Shown here: positions 24,546 through 37,695 of the stretch, piece after piece
Layout: each line of letters starts with the position of its first letter
Numbering within the stretch: position 1 is the stretch's first letter
Assembly: GCF_023973825.1 (NCBI RefSeq)
Contig: NC_090122.1
Coordinates: 1,172,130-1,236,129 of the forward strand
DNA length: 64,000 bases
Source of the DNA: Plasmodium brasilianum
Taxonomy: Eukaryota; Apicomplexa; Aconoidasida; Haemosporida; Plasmodiidae
Direction of reading: 5' to 3'
Program-made: the position numbers and the translations under genes
The notes under the pieces: model-generated
The model's database searches: none
Seen by the model: only the letters and a program-made list of their open reading frames with translations
Told to the model about the DNA's origin: nothing

Positions 24546-24928
24546 GGAAATGCTACAAAAAAGGCTCTTTAGGCATATACGTATAGACATACATATATGT
24601 AAGTATATACATTTTTATGTGTTACATATTTATATTCACATTTTAAATAGTCAAATTAAAAAATAAAAACGTGAAAAAATATATGATAAAATAGGAGATA
24701 AACTACATAATAAAATAAATATACACCACGCGAATAAGAACATGAATAATCATAAAACAATAATACTACTATAGCAATAATAAAGAAATAACATGGTAAT
24801 AACATATATATATATACATACCTTCTGTGCAATGAAAAGTGCACATAATTTTATATAAATTGTTAATGTTACATTAACGAATAAAAAAAATAAATATGAC
24901 TGTTCAGGTAAATTTTTTTCTTTTTTTT

Positions 24929-25858
24929 TCACGTGTTAACATTACGTGAAGTGGCTTGTAGCGTGTTTGTATTTAAGGCATTCATTTGTTGTTGTCTTTT
25001 AATTTGAATGTAATTCTTACATAAATCTATTTCATTTTTTTTCTCTATTATGGTAACTTTTAATTTTTTTATCTGTACATTTAATTTTTTAATTTTATTA
25101 TTAAAATATTCAATGGTTTGTGCCGAATTCCTTTGGACAAAATAATTTGTGCCCATACGTACGAGAAAGTTTTCCGTGTCCATGATTTTTCCTTAAAAAA
25201 TTGGGAAATTAAAAAGTTCGGGAATTTTAAAATCAAAAAATCAATTTATTAATAAATTAGTTAAGTAATAAATCAGAAAATAAAACAGAAAACTAATAAA
25301 TTATGAAATTATTATTACATTAAAAAGAGGAGTTAAAAACAAAACTGCGATAAGATATGAGATAAATTAAATGTATTATAATGCAGCATACGATGTATAA
25401 TTTTGATTTTGCTTTGTTTTGTTTTGATCTATATATTTTTTTTTTTTTTTGATTTATATTTTTTGCTTTACCGGGTATGTAGACCAACGATGTCAAGGGT
25501 ATGTGTACATCTAGGGGTTGTTTCTGTTTGTCTTTTCCCTCCTCCTTTTTATTAATTTCAATCTTTTCAATTAAATTATCCAAATGTTCAATGTTTTCTT
25601 TTTGATTTGATTCTTCTTTATCTTTTATGATACTTTTATCATCATTCTGATCTTTTTTACATAATTTAATTAAATCTGAACGTTCTAACTCATTCATAAA
25701 TGCATTAAAATTCTTGGCTTCGTATTTAGATGGGTTTAATTGTTCTACATAATTTTTGCACTTATCGTACGTTAATATAGCTCCTTCTAATATAGCATAA
25801 TTCTTTTTTATTAGTTTCCACTCCTGAAATTAGGGGTGTACGGGTAAAAATAAGTAAT

Positions 25859-25896
<38 letters not shown>

Positions 25897-26191
25897 AATA
25901 TGTGTATATGTATACATATTATTGTGTATTTTGTAGGTATGTATCACTAAGCAAATGTAGGAAATAAGAGGGAAATCTATTTTCCTTAATTCGTTCAGTT
26001 TAATTTTGTCACTCTTGTTTTTCCAAAATTAATTTGTTAAATTTTATTTTGTTTCTCTTTTTCAGTTAGCAAACCTCCTCTAGTTTTAAAGTTAACGATA
26101 TTAGTTCATCGAGTCTCAATGTATTTAACTGAATCACAACGTTTGGTTTTTCTCTTTCACTGTCTTCAATTTTCTCTAAATCGCACGCCAT
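24929..26191 (-). CDS. PFD5: Prefoldin subunit 5 (alpha-type)
   Basis: An alpha-type subunit of the hexameric prefoldin chaperone, which delivers nascent actin and tubulin to the TRiC/CCT chaperonin in the cytosol. Exons are 26191-26075, 25823-25472 and 25191-24929 (243 residues). Exon 1 opens with a helix (LNTLRLDELISLTLKLEE). Exon 2 has the family start of the first coiled coil (EWKLIKKNYAILEGAILTY). The hairpin strands follow: IPLTSLVYIPGKI across the exon 2/3 junction, then DTENFLVRMGTNYFVQ, matching the prefoldin pattern of a tyrosine or valine strand, PG, and VxxGTxYxV. The second coiled coil (YFNNKIKKLNVQIKKLKVTI) closes the protein. It is longer than the usual 150 residues because of a Lys/Glu/Asn-rich insert (about 25510-25690) between helix 1 and the hairpin, common in Plasmodium. 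It diverges from the MBF1 gene. Confidence 0.92.
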
Positions 26192-26732
26192 TGTAACATG
26201 TGAAAAACAGGCCAACAAAAAAATAAAGGAAAAAAAGAAAAGGAAATAAATTCATAAAACCGCCTTTTCAAAGTTAAAAAAAAAAAAGAAAAAAGAAGGA
26301 AAAAGAGGGGAAACAAAAAGGAAAAAAAGAGAAAAAAAAAAGGGAAAAAAAGGAAAATTCTTCCTTATACATACATGCACACGTTCACGTACTGTATGTA
26401 TACGTTCGTGTAATTATGTATGTTTATCTAAGTAAGTACATATCTATGAATGCATAAATATATATTATATGTATATATATACGTATGCGAAAGCGTGAAC
26501 TAATTTTATTTTTATATATTCCTTGAAATGTTTTTCTTCTGAAATTGTAATAAAAAGTCATACTACGTAAAGTAAATTATATGGTATTATTACATTGGCG
26601 AAATGCTTTTTTTATATTTTCATTTATTTTCTTATTTTTATTATGAAATTATTTATGAACTAATTGACATGTAAAGCATCTCCTTTTGTGCTGCCTTTCT
26701 TTTGGCTCTTCCCCATGAAATTGGTAAAACGA

Positions 26733-26850
26733 AAAGAAGTAAAATATAAAGCAGTAAAATACAAAGCAGTAAAATACTAAGCAGTAAAATACAAAGCAGT
26801 AAAATACAAAGCAGTAAAATACAAAGCAGTAAAATACAAAGCAGTAAAAT
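26733..26850. repeat. 15-bp minisatellite
   Basis: About eight copies of AAAATACAAAGCAGT with few differences. Intergenic. Confidence 0.9.
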
Positions 26851-27279
26851 GAAACAAAATAATAATGATGTATATTACACATGTGAAAATGAAAACAGCA
26901 CATGACTAAAAAAATTTTTTTTTTTTACTCCGTTACCGCATAAAGAAGAAAATTGTAAATACAGTTACATAAAATAAAATTACATAAAAATTATGCCAAT
27001 TCTGCACAAAATGAGTATCAACATAGTGTGAATGTAAGTACGTACGAATGGGCAAATGTGCAAGTGTACGAATTTTGCAAAATTGTAACTGTTTGAATTC
27101 TGCGTAAAAATCGAAAAAAAAAAATTCCCTTTTTTTGAAGGCAAAAATAATTTAGTTACTGTTTTAAAAGAAAAAATTGTGTAATACCATGTTTATACTA
27201 ATTAAAGAAGAGCAATTTATTTTTAAAAAAGATTGAAAAAATAAGATTGAAAATAAAAAAAAAATTGAAAATAAAAATA

Positions 27280-27370
27280 AAAATTAAAGTAAAAATAAAA
27301 ATGAAAGTAAAAATAAAAATGAAAGTAAAAATAAAAATGAAAGTAAAAATAAAAATGAAAGGAAAAATAA
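27280..27370. repeat. 18-bp A-rich minisatellite
   Basis: About five copies of GAAAGTAAAAATAAAAAT. Intergenic. Confidence 0.85.
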
Positions 27371-27939
27371 AATGAAAATAAAAAAAAAAAAAAAATATAT
27401 ATATACATAAAGGAGAAGAACAAAATAAAAGAAAAAAGGATAAGTACATAATTTAATAAAATAAAATAAATCATAATAGAATAAAATAAAAAAAAAGAAT
27501 TGTAAAAGAAGGGAGACTGACAAATTGGTATTCAGAAAAGTGAATTGTTTCCATTTCTCTAGTTCGTTTTCTTTATTTCTTAAAACATATATAATAGCGA
27601 CGTGAATTTAAAAAAATACAAAAAATTAAGCAAAAAAAAATTGCCTAATAACGAAATATATGCATACGTACATATTAATACATATTTATACATATATATA
27701 TTTATATGTGTGTACACGAATGTATGAATGTATACATGTACGTATGTATGTATGTAAGTATATATGTATGTAATGGCCCCCTCCACCCTAGTGTTTAATT
27801 CAACTTCAAACATATTTATTACATATCGTGTAAACTGCGCTGTTACTGCAGGAAGTTAAAGTTCGTACTCTCCACATAGTACCACTTTTTTTTTTAAATT
27901 TATCTTACACAAATTTACATTTCTTTTAAGAATATAATA

Positions 27940-28356
27940 ATGTCAATGGATCATCAAGACCTTAAGCCGGTAATATGGCATAAAACCGAAAAAAAGCCGA
28001 AACCAAAAAATATTCAAGAGGCTAGAAAATTAGGTATAGATGTAGAAGTAGAAAAGAAATATTTTGGCGGTAAAAATAAATCATGTAAAGGTAATTTAAT
28101 AATAGAAAATAAAGCGAAAATTGAACAAGAGACAGAGAATTTTAAAATTGATAGAGTTACTCCTGTTTTTTCAAGAGCTTTACAACAAGCTAGAATAAAT
28201 AAAAAATTAACACAAGCTCAGTTAGCTCGACTCGTTAATGAAAGTGAATCGGTTATAAAAGAATATGAAAATGGAAAAGCAATACCAAATAATGTCATTA
28301 TTCAAAAGTTGAACAGAGTTTTAGGCGTGAATCTCCCATCGCCAAAAAAGAAATAA
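27940..28356 (+). CDS. MBF1: Multiprotein-bridging factor 1 (MBF1)
   Basis: A single-exon gene of 138 residues, the usual length of MBF1. MBF1 is a conserved eukaryotic and archaeal coactivator that bridges TBP and bZIP-type activators and also acts at stalled or collided ribosomes to limit frameshifting. The N-terminal MBF1 region is present (QDLKPVIWHKTEKK and a conserved basic segment, KYFGGKNKSC). It is followed by a Cro/C1-type helix-turn-helix at residues about 85-133: ALQQARINKKLTQAQLARLV, then SVIKEYENGKAIPNNVIIQK, ending in the typical basic tail LPSPKKK. The start context ATAATAATG is normal, and there is no intron. A ribosome-frame-keeping factor beside genes with poly-A frame breaks is a coincidence of position, not evidence of a link. 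Confidence 0.96.
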   Translation: MSMDHQDLKPVIWHKTEKKPKPKNIQEARKLGIDVEVEKKYFGGKNKSCKGNLIIENKAKIEQETENFKIDRVTPVFSRALQQARINKKLTQAQLARLVNESESVIKEYENGKAIPNNVIIQKLNRVLGVNLPSPKKK

Positions 28357-28788
28357 AGATCAACAATTTATTAGAAAGAAGCGAGTTGGCAAAGTGAGTC
28401 GGAAAAGGCCAATCAGCAGAAAAGTAGAAAAAGGAAGAGAAGCAATACAATATTATGTACGTTTGCTGAATATTTTAATGAACATATTTATAAACCCCGT
28501 AAATTTTAAGCATAAGCTTTTTTCTTTAAAATTTGACTAGATGTACATTTATATATTTGCACATATTCACATGTGAGTAATTATGTATATAATGTATGCA
28601 CATTCTTATGAATATATACGGATTGTGGAGCGTTCTTAAAAATGGCATGTTGTGTTGTAATATTTCAAATGATTAGAAAAAAAGAGAAGAATTATACTTG
28701 CTTTCGTTTTAACACTATTTTGATAGGAGTAAATGCAGCATGTACAACGCACATGGATATTTATCATTACTTCTTGTAATAGTAAAGA

Positions 28789-28996
<208 letters not shown>

Positions 28997-29462
28997 TAAA
29001 TATATATATATATATATATATTTTAACCCATTTGTGTAGCTTTAGTTGTTTCCCAAGTTTTCCGATAATACGGAAATATTTTGTTCTTTGTATGTGTCTT
29101 TTTTTCTTAGCCCATGTATGTTTGCGCGCATGTATGTACATGTACATGTATATGTATATGTAATGTATACATTTATGCATGTATGTGATTTATTTTAAAT
29201 GATACAATTTTCATTTTGCATTTTCATTTACATTTTTATTGACATATTTCTACTTTTTTCATTTACGCATTTTAAATACATTCTTTATTTACTTGTACGT
29301 TTATTTAATTTTTTTTATCAAAAAAAGTAAAAGAAGCACAAATGAGTAGATAAATATATGTAGTATAGATATACCCGAATTTTTTATATTTCCTTCATGT
29401 TTCGTAATGATAAATACAGTGTAAATTGCAAAAAAAAAAAAAAAAAAGAAAAAAAAGAAAGA

Positions 29463-29592
29463 AATATACAGATAGGTAGATACATACATACATAGGTACG
29501 TAAATACACAGATAGGTACGTAAATACACAGATAGATACGTAAATGCACAGATAGGTACGTAAATGCACAGATAGGTACATAAATATATAGA
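29463..29592. repeat. 20-bp minisatellite
   Basis: Five or six copies of GATAGGTACGTAAATACACA with small changes. Intergenic. Confidence 0.85.
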
Positions 29593-29800
29593 TAGAAAAA
29601 AAAAAAAAAAAAAGGGTTATATCTCTACATTTCGCAAATCTTTCTTACCTTTTTGCCGTTTTCCTGATTATTAAAAAATGTACGAAGAGCATCCAAGACT
29701 ATCTGAGTTTACACCGTATTGAACGGGCCCGACGTAAATGTAACTGTCACTGTATGCCCACTTCAAACGAAAGAGCATTAATAAAATTGAAGTATATATG

Positions 29801-29831
<31 letters not shown>

Positions 29832-30000
29832 GCACAAGTACATGTAAATGTGAAGATAAGAAAATATACGGGACGCGAACTTTTTTGATGTTTTGTGTGT
29901 ATGCACACACATACATTGTTGTAAAGTATTTCATTTTAACCCTTTTATTTGCTCTGTGTTTTTATTTTTATATTGCGTTAATTTTTCCGTTATTATGCCT

Positions 30001-30185
30001 TTATTTTGCTTATATTTTGCTTATATTTTGCCTATATTTTGCTTATATTTTGCCTATATTTTGCTTATATTTTGCCTATATTTTGCTTATATTTTGCTTA
30101 TATTTTGCTTATATTTTGCCTATATTTTGCTTATATTTTGCCTATATTTTGCGTATATTTTGCTTATATTTTGCGTATATTTTGT
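30001..30185. repeat. 10-bp repeat TATTTTGC(T/C/G)(T/A)
   Basis: About 18 copies of a 10-bp unit (TATATTTTGC with T/C/G variation next to it), matching the DNA helical repeat. It lies about 175 bp beyond the PFK11 stop. On the PFK11 strand it reads as GCAAAATATA. Confidence 0.9.
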
Positions 30186-30361
30186 TTTTATTTTTTTAAT
30201 TTTTGGTTTTTACCGTATTTGCATTATGCTTGATGGTAGCCATTTGGCTGGACTTCACTGATATTGGAACCGGTGCAACATAGGGGTACTTTAAAAAAAA
30301 ATAGCAAAAAAAAGGTATATAGAAATGAACCAAAAGAAAAAGATGATATAAAGAAAGGAGT

Positions 30362-31065
30362 CTATAAAATTATATAAGGATTAATAGACAGCTGTGCAGT
30401 GTGTAGTTTGCAGTGCATTACATTAGTACGTATATTTTTTTTTTTTTTTTTTCTCCCATTTCTTTCTTTTTTTTTTCTCCCATTTCTTTTTTTTTTTTTC
30501 TGCCTTTCCGCGTTTGCTACCTCACGGTAGGGACCCCCATTGTTGTTGTTATTTATAAAGTATAATCCGGGGTATAGAGAACTGCTCCAATATTTTTTAT
30601 TTAAATTTAAATGTCTTATAGAGGTTACATAATTAACTAGATCATTTTCAACAGCAATACCAGCCAGTAGGCCATGAGAAAAGGCTAAAGAGTTATCAAA
30701 ATGTGTGGGGAAGTAACAGTTCATTTCTCTGTCTATGTTTTTAATTATAGTTTTGAAATGTAGTAAGTAATCTATATCACTATATACTTTTATGTTTTTT
30801 GCTGTTATTTGGCTAGTTACAGTATTCATATGTTTTTTATAACAGTACAGTTCGTTCTTACCCTTGAATTTCTTCATTAATTCATATATATATTTTTTTA
30901 TTCCATTTATTAACATTACCTCGAAGTTTGAATCGATGTCTTCATTTTCCCTTTTTTCTTTTCTTAGTAACTTTTCCTTAACTGAACGTGTGCATGTTTT
31001 TAGCAATTCGACATTCTCCTTCTTTAGAACTTTTTCCAATCTAAGAAAGCGATGGGGAGAGAAGG

Positions 31066-31097
<32 letters not shown>

Positions 31098-31331
31098 GTA
31101 CACGTTCATATATATTTATTCATATTACACAATACGCTTGAACGAAAGCGTCGTGTCGTGTAGGAAGTGAAAAGTGTAGTGTTAGTGGACAGTATTTCCG
31201 TATTCGTAAGTGTGGGGATATCGTGTTCGACAGCGGTTTACCACCGTTAGTTAATTTTATTCTATTTATACATTGTTTTTCGTAATTTTTCCATATTCTG
31301 AATTTTTCCTTTTTATTCTTTTCTTTTCTTG

Positions 31332-31365
<34 letters not shown>

Positions 31366-34300
31366 CAATTTTTTTAAGCATTGCATCATTTTACGTGGGA
31401 ATTTTTTCTTGACTTTTTTTTATTGTTACCTTCGTGGAGGCTCAGCGTCATTGATAATTTTAGCTAGTTCCTCTTCACTTTTTACGTTTTCGTCTATATC
31501 TATGCACAATTCATAGAAGTCGTTGATACAGTATATCAAATTGGAGCTAAATAGAATAACACCATAGTATTTCATCCTATTAATACGTTCTATAATAATT
31601 ATCGAGATATGTTCAATGATTGTATGTAGGTTGATAAGTTGGTTAGTCAAGCATTCACCGATATAACATACATTACAATGTGTTTCTAATTGAATAGACA
31701 ATATGAGAGAAGAAGAAATATTAGTAGGGACCTTTATTAAATAATAAAATTTATTTATATTTAAACAACAACTCTGTAAATTACTTATAGTATCACTAAC
31801 ATTTCGAACCATAGAGTGATAACCAATACTACACTCCACTAAGTTTTTATCAAAACTATTATATAGAGAAATAGGAACAGATATAATTTTTATATTAACT
31901 TTTCTATTTATAAATATATCATTAAGTATATTCATAACTGATATAACCTTTTCATCTCCTATAAAAACTAAATTGGTTATATAATTTTCTTTACAGTTTT
32001 CAATTATTTTATTTACGCATTCTTCTTTCACTAAATCGGGAATGTACAGTGTTGTATCTTCACACTTTTTATGATAATCTACCTGTACACCTAGTAGTGG
32101 AAAACCACCTATATTTATGCAATTCTTTAAATTATTGTCGTTAATTATACAAGTTTCATTTTTTAGTAGTCCTCTTATACCTCTTACATACCCGAACAAT
32201 TTTAAATTATTCATAGACAATCGTTGGTGTAATCCCACTAATATATTATTTGCACCAGGAGTACAATGAGAAAGTAACACAACCCCTGTGTTCTTATAAT
32301 AACAGGAAGAGCTCACTCTACCATTTTTCTTCAAACCAAACGTGTTGTCATGTACTACATAAAAGTCTTTTATTTTATTTATATGAAGGAATGAATTATA
32401 ATTGAATTTACTTTCGAAATTGTTGTCCATATATCTAATTCCTGTATTGTGTCTAATCAAAATTGTGTTAAAATTTATTACTGACTTTGTTAAGGCTTTT
32501 TCAATTTCTGATAACATCTCTTCCCTCTTGTAATAATTGCACTTGATTTGGTTCCCACTTGGGTTTACCCATTTTCCTTCATTTTTGCATCCATTGTTTC
32601 GTTCGTCCATTCGCTCGTCCATTCGTTCGTCCATTTGTTTGTCCATTCGTTCGTCCATTTGTTTGTCCATTCGTTCGTCCATTCGTTTGTCCATTCGTTT
32701 GTCCATTCGTTCGTCCATTCGTTCGTCCATTCGTTCGTCCATTCGCTCGTCCATTCGCTCGTCCATTCGCTCGTCCATTCGCTCGTCCATTCGCTCGTCC
32801 ATTCGCTCGTCCATTCGCTCATCCATTCGCTCGCCCATTCGTTCGTCCGTTTTGGAAATTTTGTACCGCACTCTTCCCACATTCTCATCGCTAAATGCTT
32901 TACCGCTCGTTACTCCATTCAGTTTGACAGTCCCTGTGTAATCTTCCCGAATACCCATGTACTCGTCCTTCAGTCCAGAGATAGTGAAATTCACCCTGTT
33001 GTATATTTCGCTATCCTTTGAAATGATGTCTACATAATCCTCAGCAAAAAATTTGGTTAATTTTTTAGGAGACCCTAAAGAGCTTTCATCACTTTGAACA
33101 GACACATTGTGCTGATATTGTATCCCGCTAAGTGCTCTGTACCTGTCCTCATACAAGTAGATGGAGCGGCATGTTTTGTATTTAGAGTAGTAGTTGCTCT
33201 TTAGGTTCACTTTTTCCCTTTTCAAAAAAAATTCAAAGTCTTTTACTAGGTTTTGCGGGCAGTCTTTTACGAGGTCCCCCTTAGCATTTTTCTGTGTATC
33301 ATTATCGATAGCATTTGAGCCATCTTCTCCTTGCCTATCCTTAGTTTTATTTTTTATTCTCATTAAGCTACAGATGGGTACTCCTATAATCTCTATATCA
33401 TTTACATTTGACAGTAGATGTTTCAAATTCTTGATGATGCACATATATCCGTTATATTTATTTTCTATTATATGCACACAACTGAATCCTAGGATATAAC
33501 TGTAAGCACAGTCGAAGTTTGTTGGCAAAGAGCAAGTAACTTCGTTCCCGTAAGAATGAGGTATATATACTAAATCGTCTATTTTTCTCTTGTCTGTTTT
33601 TTCCTTCACCATTTGAAGAAGCAGCTCTTCCACGTTCGTGCGGAAATACTAAAAAGGGAAGACGAAATATGATAAGCGCAAGACCAAAGAGGTAAGACGA
33701 ATAAGACAAGACAAAAAGGAAAATACAAAAAATACAAATTGCTTAAGTATAACACATGAACGCCAGAGGGTGATATGGGTGTCTATATATCCATACATAC
33801 CCACACGAACACAAAAGCATGAATGCATATGCAGCGGACGATAATAAGCACCCCACGTACGATAGTTCTACGCATATAACATGTGATACAACAAAACATT
33901 GCTCAGTAAACGCAGGGACTTACTTGAAAATTTTCCGAACAAATTTCTTCCAAGAGCTGATTTTGAAAAGATAAAGGTAAAGAGTGAAAGAGGGAGTATT
34001 CTTCTCTATCCAAGTGACTACTTAGTTGAGCTTTGAGTTTACTGAGCATGGTCATTTCGTCCTTAACATGCTTTTCTTCGAAATTCCCCTCCACAGTAGG
34101 CTCCTCCTTAGTAACTCTATCACTTGTAGCAATTTTCTCTTTCGTTTGTCCAATAGAACTAACCATCGCTTTAAACTCAGGAATTTTTCTAAGTAACCCT
34201 TCAGGTATAATTATAATGCCATATTTTTTATGGTACTTCGTGCACCTAGTCTCAATAGTGTCAGCAATAAAATTAATAATATCTTTTAGCCTTAATTTTT

Positions 34301-35771
34301 TTTTTTTAATTTCCTCGCTTACTAGAACAATATTTACCTTAGTTTGTAGGAAGCATTCTAAGGCAATATGACTAGAATGATTTCCAATTATCCTAATAAA
34401 GTGATACCCCTTCAAGTATGTTTGTATGTGTGATATTAAATAACTAATATACTGACAGTATGTATACACAGTAGTGTCAAAACCTAAGGAGCATTCAATA
34501 AATTCATTTCTCATTTCGTTATGTACTGTTTTGGGGGCACTTACTATTGCAGTTTTGTTCAATTTATTTTTCATTTTTCGAGGATATTTCTTTTTTACTT
34601 CTTCATCACTTAAGTCACTCAAAATTTCGTATGTAGCATCGTATAATTGACACTCTTCATGTTCATTTGCATGTTCATTTGCTTGTTCGTTTGCATAGTC
34701 GTTTGCATAGTCGTTTGCATAGTCGTTTGCACGTTCATTTGCATGTTCGTTTGCATGTTCGTTTGCATAGTCGTTTGCATAGTCGTTTCCATTTTCAGCT
34801 TCATTTATATTTCTATTTCCATTTCTATTTCCATTTCTATTTCCATTTCTATTTCCATTTCCATCCTCATGCTCACCATTTTCATGGCAGTATCCTCTTT
34901 TTGCGCCTTCTGCGTGAACTTCTTTGCTATTTCCTTTTCCATAAAGCATACCACGAACTATTCCATTTTCCTGCTCTACCTTTATTTCCCCTTCATATAA
35001 CTTTTTTGCTCTCATCTTATGATATTTTTTTGTCTTAATTTTAATCTTTTCATTAGCTTGGTTGTAAATATTTTCAAAATACTCTGCTAGTATGGCTGCT
35101 TGTCTATTACTATTAACCGCTCCAACAATTATTAAACCGTTCAAATTTAAGTGTCTACAAATTTTAAATAATTTTTTTTTGTCCTTTTCGTTCAAAATAT
35201 TTAATTTACTACTTTTTATCATGTCGAAACCACCACTATTTCTGAACATACTTATGTACTCATTTTTTAATTCCATGAAATCATAATTTTGTACTCCTTT
35301 AAAACCATTTAAAAAACCATATAATACATTTTTTTTATTTTTCTTTCTTAAACAATCTAACACACCACAAATAATATTATGACCACCTGGTGCTTGTAAA
35401 CCTGTGAACAATATTCCTATATTTAGAATAACATCTTCACTGTAAACTTTCATCATTTCTTTAAGAAGAGAATTTTCAGTATAATAGCTTCTTGATATGT
35501 CATCTGATATTTCGGTTGAACATGTATCATATAATTTTTTTCCTTTAAAATAATTTAAACAAGTATTTTCTCCATACAATTTGATTATTGGTTTATTTAT
35601 AGTATTAGGAAAATGGTTCTTCAAAACATCCTTTTCACATTTTCCACTTATATTATTTTCCATCTGTTCAATTATAGTCTTATTTTTCAGAGCAAGTGGT
35701 AGAGCGATTTTATGTTTCCTTCTTTCTTCTTGCAGTTCACTCAAGTGTTTTTTGGCGTTCTCAATATCCAT
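30362..35771 (-). CDS. PFK11: PFK11-type divergent 6-phosphofructokinase, apparently non-catalytic
   Basis: The tandem beta-alpha phosphofructokinase of the long PPi-PFK-like family found in Plasmodium. Exons are 35771-33924, 33648-31430 and 31040-30362 (phases 0 and 2), giving 1,581 residues. The N-terminal (beta-like) half keeps the glycine loop region GILFTGLQAPGGHN (about residue 120), FLNGFKG, HIALECFLQT and IIIPEGLLRKIPEF. Residues needed for catalysis are missing: the GGDDSNT-type nucleotide motif is GAVNSNR (about residue 219), the PKTIDGD catalytic loop is APKTVHNEM (about 410), and the arginine of MGRSASHI is replaced (IGNHSSHI, about 462). The C-terminal half is recognisable (SHCTPGANNILVGL, GYVRGIRGLL, GFPLLG) but also lacks catalytic acids. 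P. falciparum has PFK9 as the working enzyme and a divergent PFK11, which this matches. Low-complexity inserts lie at 34655-34860 and 32600-32845. The Lys-rich C-terminus contains A-runs and is the least certain part. Confidence 0.88.
32600..32845 (-). repeat. Coding 12-bp repeat (MDER/MDK)n in PFK11
   Basis: About 20 copies coding for ERMD (with K and Q variants) between the two PFK halves. The unit length keeps the frame. Confidence 0.92.
34655..34865 (-). repeat. Coding 12-bp repeats in PFK11 (GNRN and ANEH/ANDY)
   Basis: Two adjacent families: GNRN units (34800-34865), then AN-E-H / AN-D-Y units (34655-34795), inserted before the segment that carries the APKTVHNEM loop. Confidence 0.9.
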
Positions 35772-35819
35772 GATGGTATCCAGGTGTTTATTTGTTAATG
35801 AACGTGGATATTTACTATT

Positions 35820-35935
35820 ATATTTGCTATATTTGCTATATTTGCTATAATTGCTATATTTGCTATATTTGCTATAATTGCTATATTTGCTATATTTGCT
35901 ATATTTGCTATAATTGCTATATTTGCTATAATTGT
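35820..35935. repeat. 9-bp repeat TTTGCTATA / TTGCTATAA directly 5' of PFK11
   Basis: About a dozen 9-bp units starting about 50 bp upstream of the PFK11 ATG, followed by a T-rich tract. On the gene strand it reads TATAGCAAA, so it would lie in the leader or core promoter. Confidence 0.85.
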
Positions 35936-36689
35936 TCCTATTTTTGTTCCTAATATTATTATTATTATTATTTTTTTATTTATTTATTTTTATTTTAAAA
36001 CCCAATGACAGGTGTGTCTCTTGTGTGCCCCGCCTTTTGTTCCTCAGTGCACTTCTACATGCACATCATACAGGTGAAAACCAAATGTAAAAAAGTGTAT
36101 ACAGATATTTAAAAAAAAAAAAAAAAAAATTGAATAAAAAAAAATTGCAGCTAATACTGCTCTAAAGAGGGTGCGTTGAACTTTTTTTCAGAGCTGCAAA
36201 TATCAAGAGCAACAAAATGGTTACATGAACAGTCACATGGGCAGTTATACGATTGGTCTCATCAAGAATTACATTTCTGCCTTTTTTCATATGAAACCCT
36301 GTTTTATACTCTATATAGACATATCAAGCTTTAATAGAAGTACTGGTAAAAGGAAAAATAAGAGCAATATGGAGAAAAAAACATTTAGTATAAAAACATA
36401 TACGTTATTATGTATTATTCGAATAAAGAGGACACAAAAAAAAAAAAAAAAAAAAAAAAATTGCGAACAAGGCAATTTTTCAAAAAAGTAACTTGCACAA
36501 ATTGATGTGGGTATATATACATATACATGCACATACAAATACGTCCATCTAATCATATTCACATATATGTGTGCCGTTTGAGGATAATACTTAATTCTGC
36601 GAATGAAACAAGTGGCACCGTCTACAAAATAAATGAAATTATGTAAAAAAAGGGAACACTGAAAATGCGGAAAAAATGGAAAGAACGGA

Positions 36690-36872
36690 AATAATGGAAG
36701 GAGTGGAAATAATGGAAGGAGCGGAAATAATGGAAGGAGCGGAAATAATGGAAGGAGCGGAAATAATGGAAGGAGCGGAAATAATGGAAGGAGCGGAAAT
36801 AATGGAAGGAGCGGAAATAATGGAAGGAGCGGAAATAATGAAAGGAGCGGAAATAATGAAAGGAGCGGAAAA
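36690..36872. repeat. 18-bp minisatellite GGAGCGGAAATAATGGAA
   Basis: Ten or so nearly identical copies. Open in several frames on both strands only because the unit is 18 bp; intergenic, with no start context and no conserved flanks. Confidence 0.9.
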
Positions 36873-37695
36873 AATATTCACATTTGTTTAATCTGCTTAA
36901 AACTTTCCCTACAACATAATAATTCAAAATAAAATATTAAAAAAGCGTAACACAAAGTATGAATAACCAGTGCATATATGAAAGAATAAATCATTATAGG
37001 TGATCACAAAAAAAAAAAAAAAAAAATATAAATATATATGTATATGTGCATGTATATTTGTCCGTATCTTTTCTCTTATTTATCACCCATAATGATCTAT
37101 TGCAAATGAAGCAATAACGGATTCAAAATGTAAAATTAAAAAAAGTTTAGTAATATTCTAATGATGGCATCATAATTTATGCACATGTGAATGTCTACTT
37201 AAAATATATGCGGCTAAGTCCCTTTAATAAATATATCATAATATGACGTAAAATGAAATAGGAAAAAATAAAGATCTACATATTTTTTTTTGCATACAAA
37301 AAAATTAAACTTAATTTTCAATGAATGCTTGTGTGCATCATATATAAATTGGGATAAATTAATTGTATTTGTTTAAAAAAAAAAAAAAAAAAAAAAAAAG
37401 CTTAATTTGGTGGTTACAATATTTTTGTAGTTACGCATACTTGTATGAACATAACTAAATATGCATACACGCCCACATACATATTCATAAACATATATAT
37501 ATATATATATATATACACACACCAGACTTACACGTATGTGCACTTGCTACTAAGAATAATTTAATGTACCTACATTAAAATACATTAAAGCTTCATCTAT
37601 TTTATTTTATTTTTTTTTTTTTTTTGGGGTTTATGGCATATGATGAAAAAAAAAAATAATAAAATAAAATAAAGTAAAATAAAATAGAATGACTC

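Larger units (their letters stand above)
26192..27939. other. Divergent intergenic region between prefoldin 5 and MBF1
   Basis: About 1.75 kb, expected to hold both promoters. It has two small minisatellites (26733-26850, 27280-27370), A-rich tracts and no credible coding sequence. Confidence 0.55.
35772..37695. other. Intergenic region upstream of PFK11
   Basis: About 1.9 kb between the PFK11 start and the prenyl synthase stop. It holds a 9-bp/15-bp TTTGCTATA repeat next to PFK11, an 18-bp minisatellite, several poly-A tracts and no credible genes. Confidence 0.55.

Noticed and set aside
36225..36491. 88-codon plus-strand ORF ending in a Lys run
   Set aside because: Short, has no neighbouring exons, ends in a homopolymer and no conserved pattern is visible.
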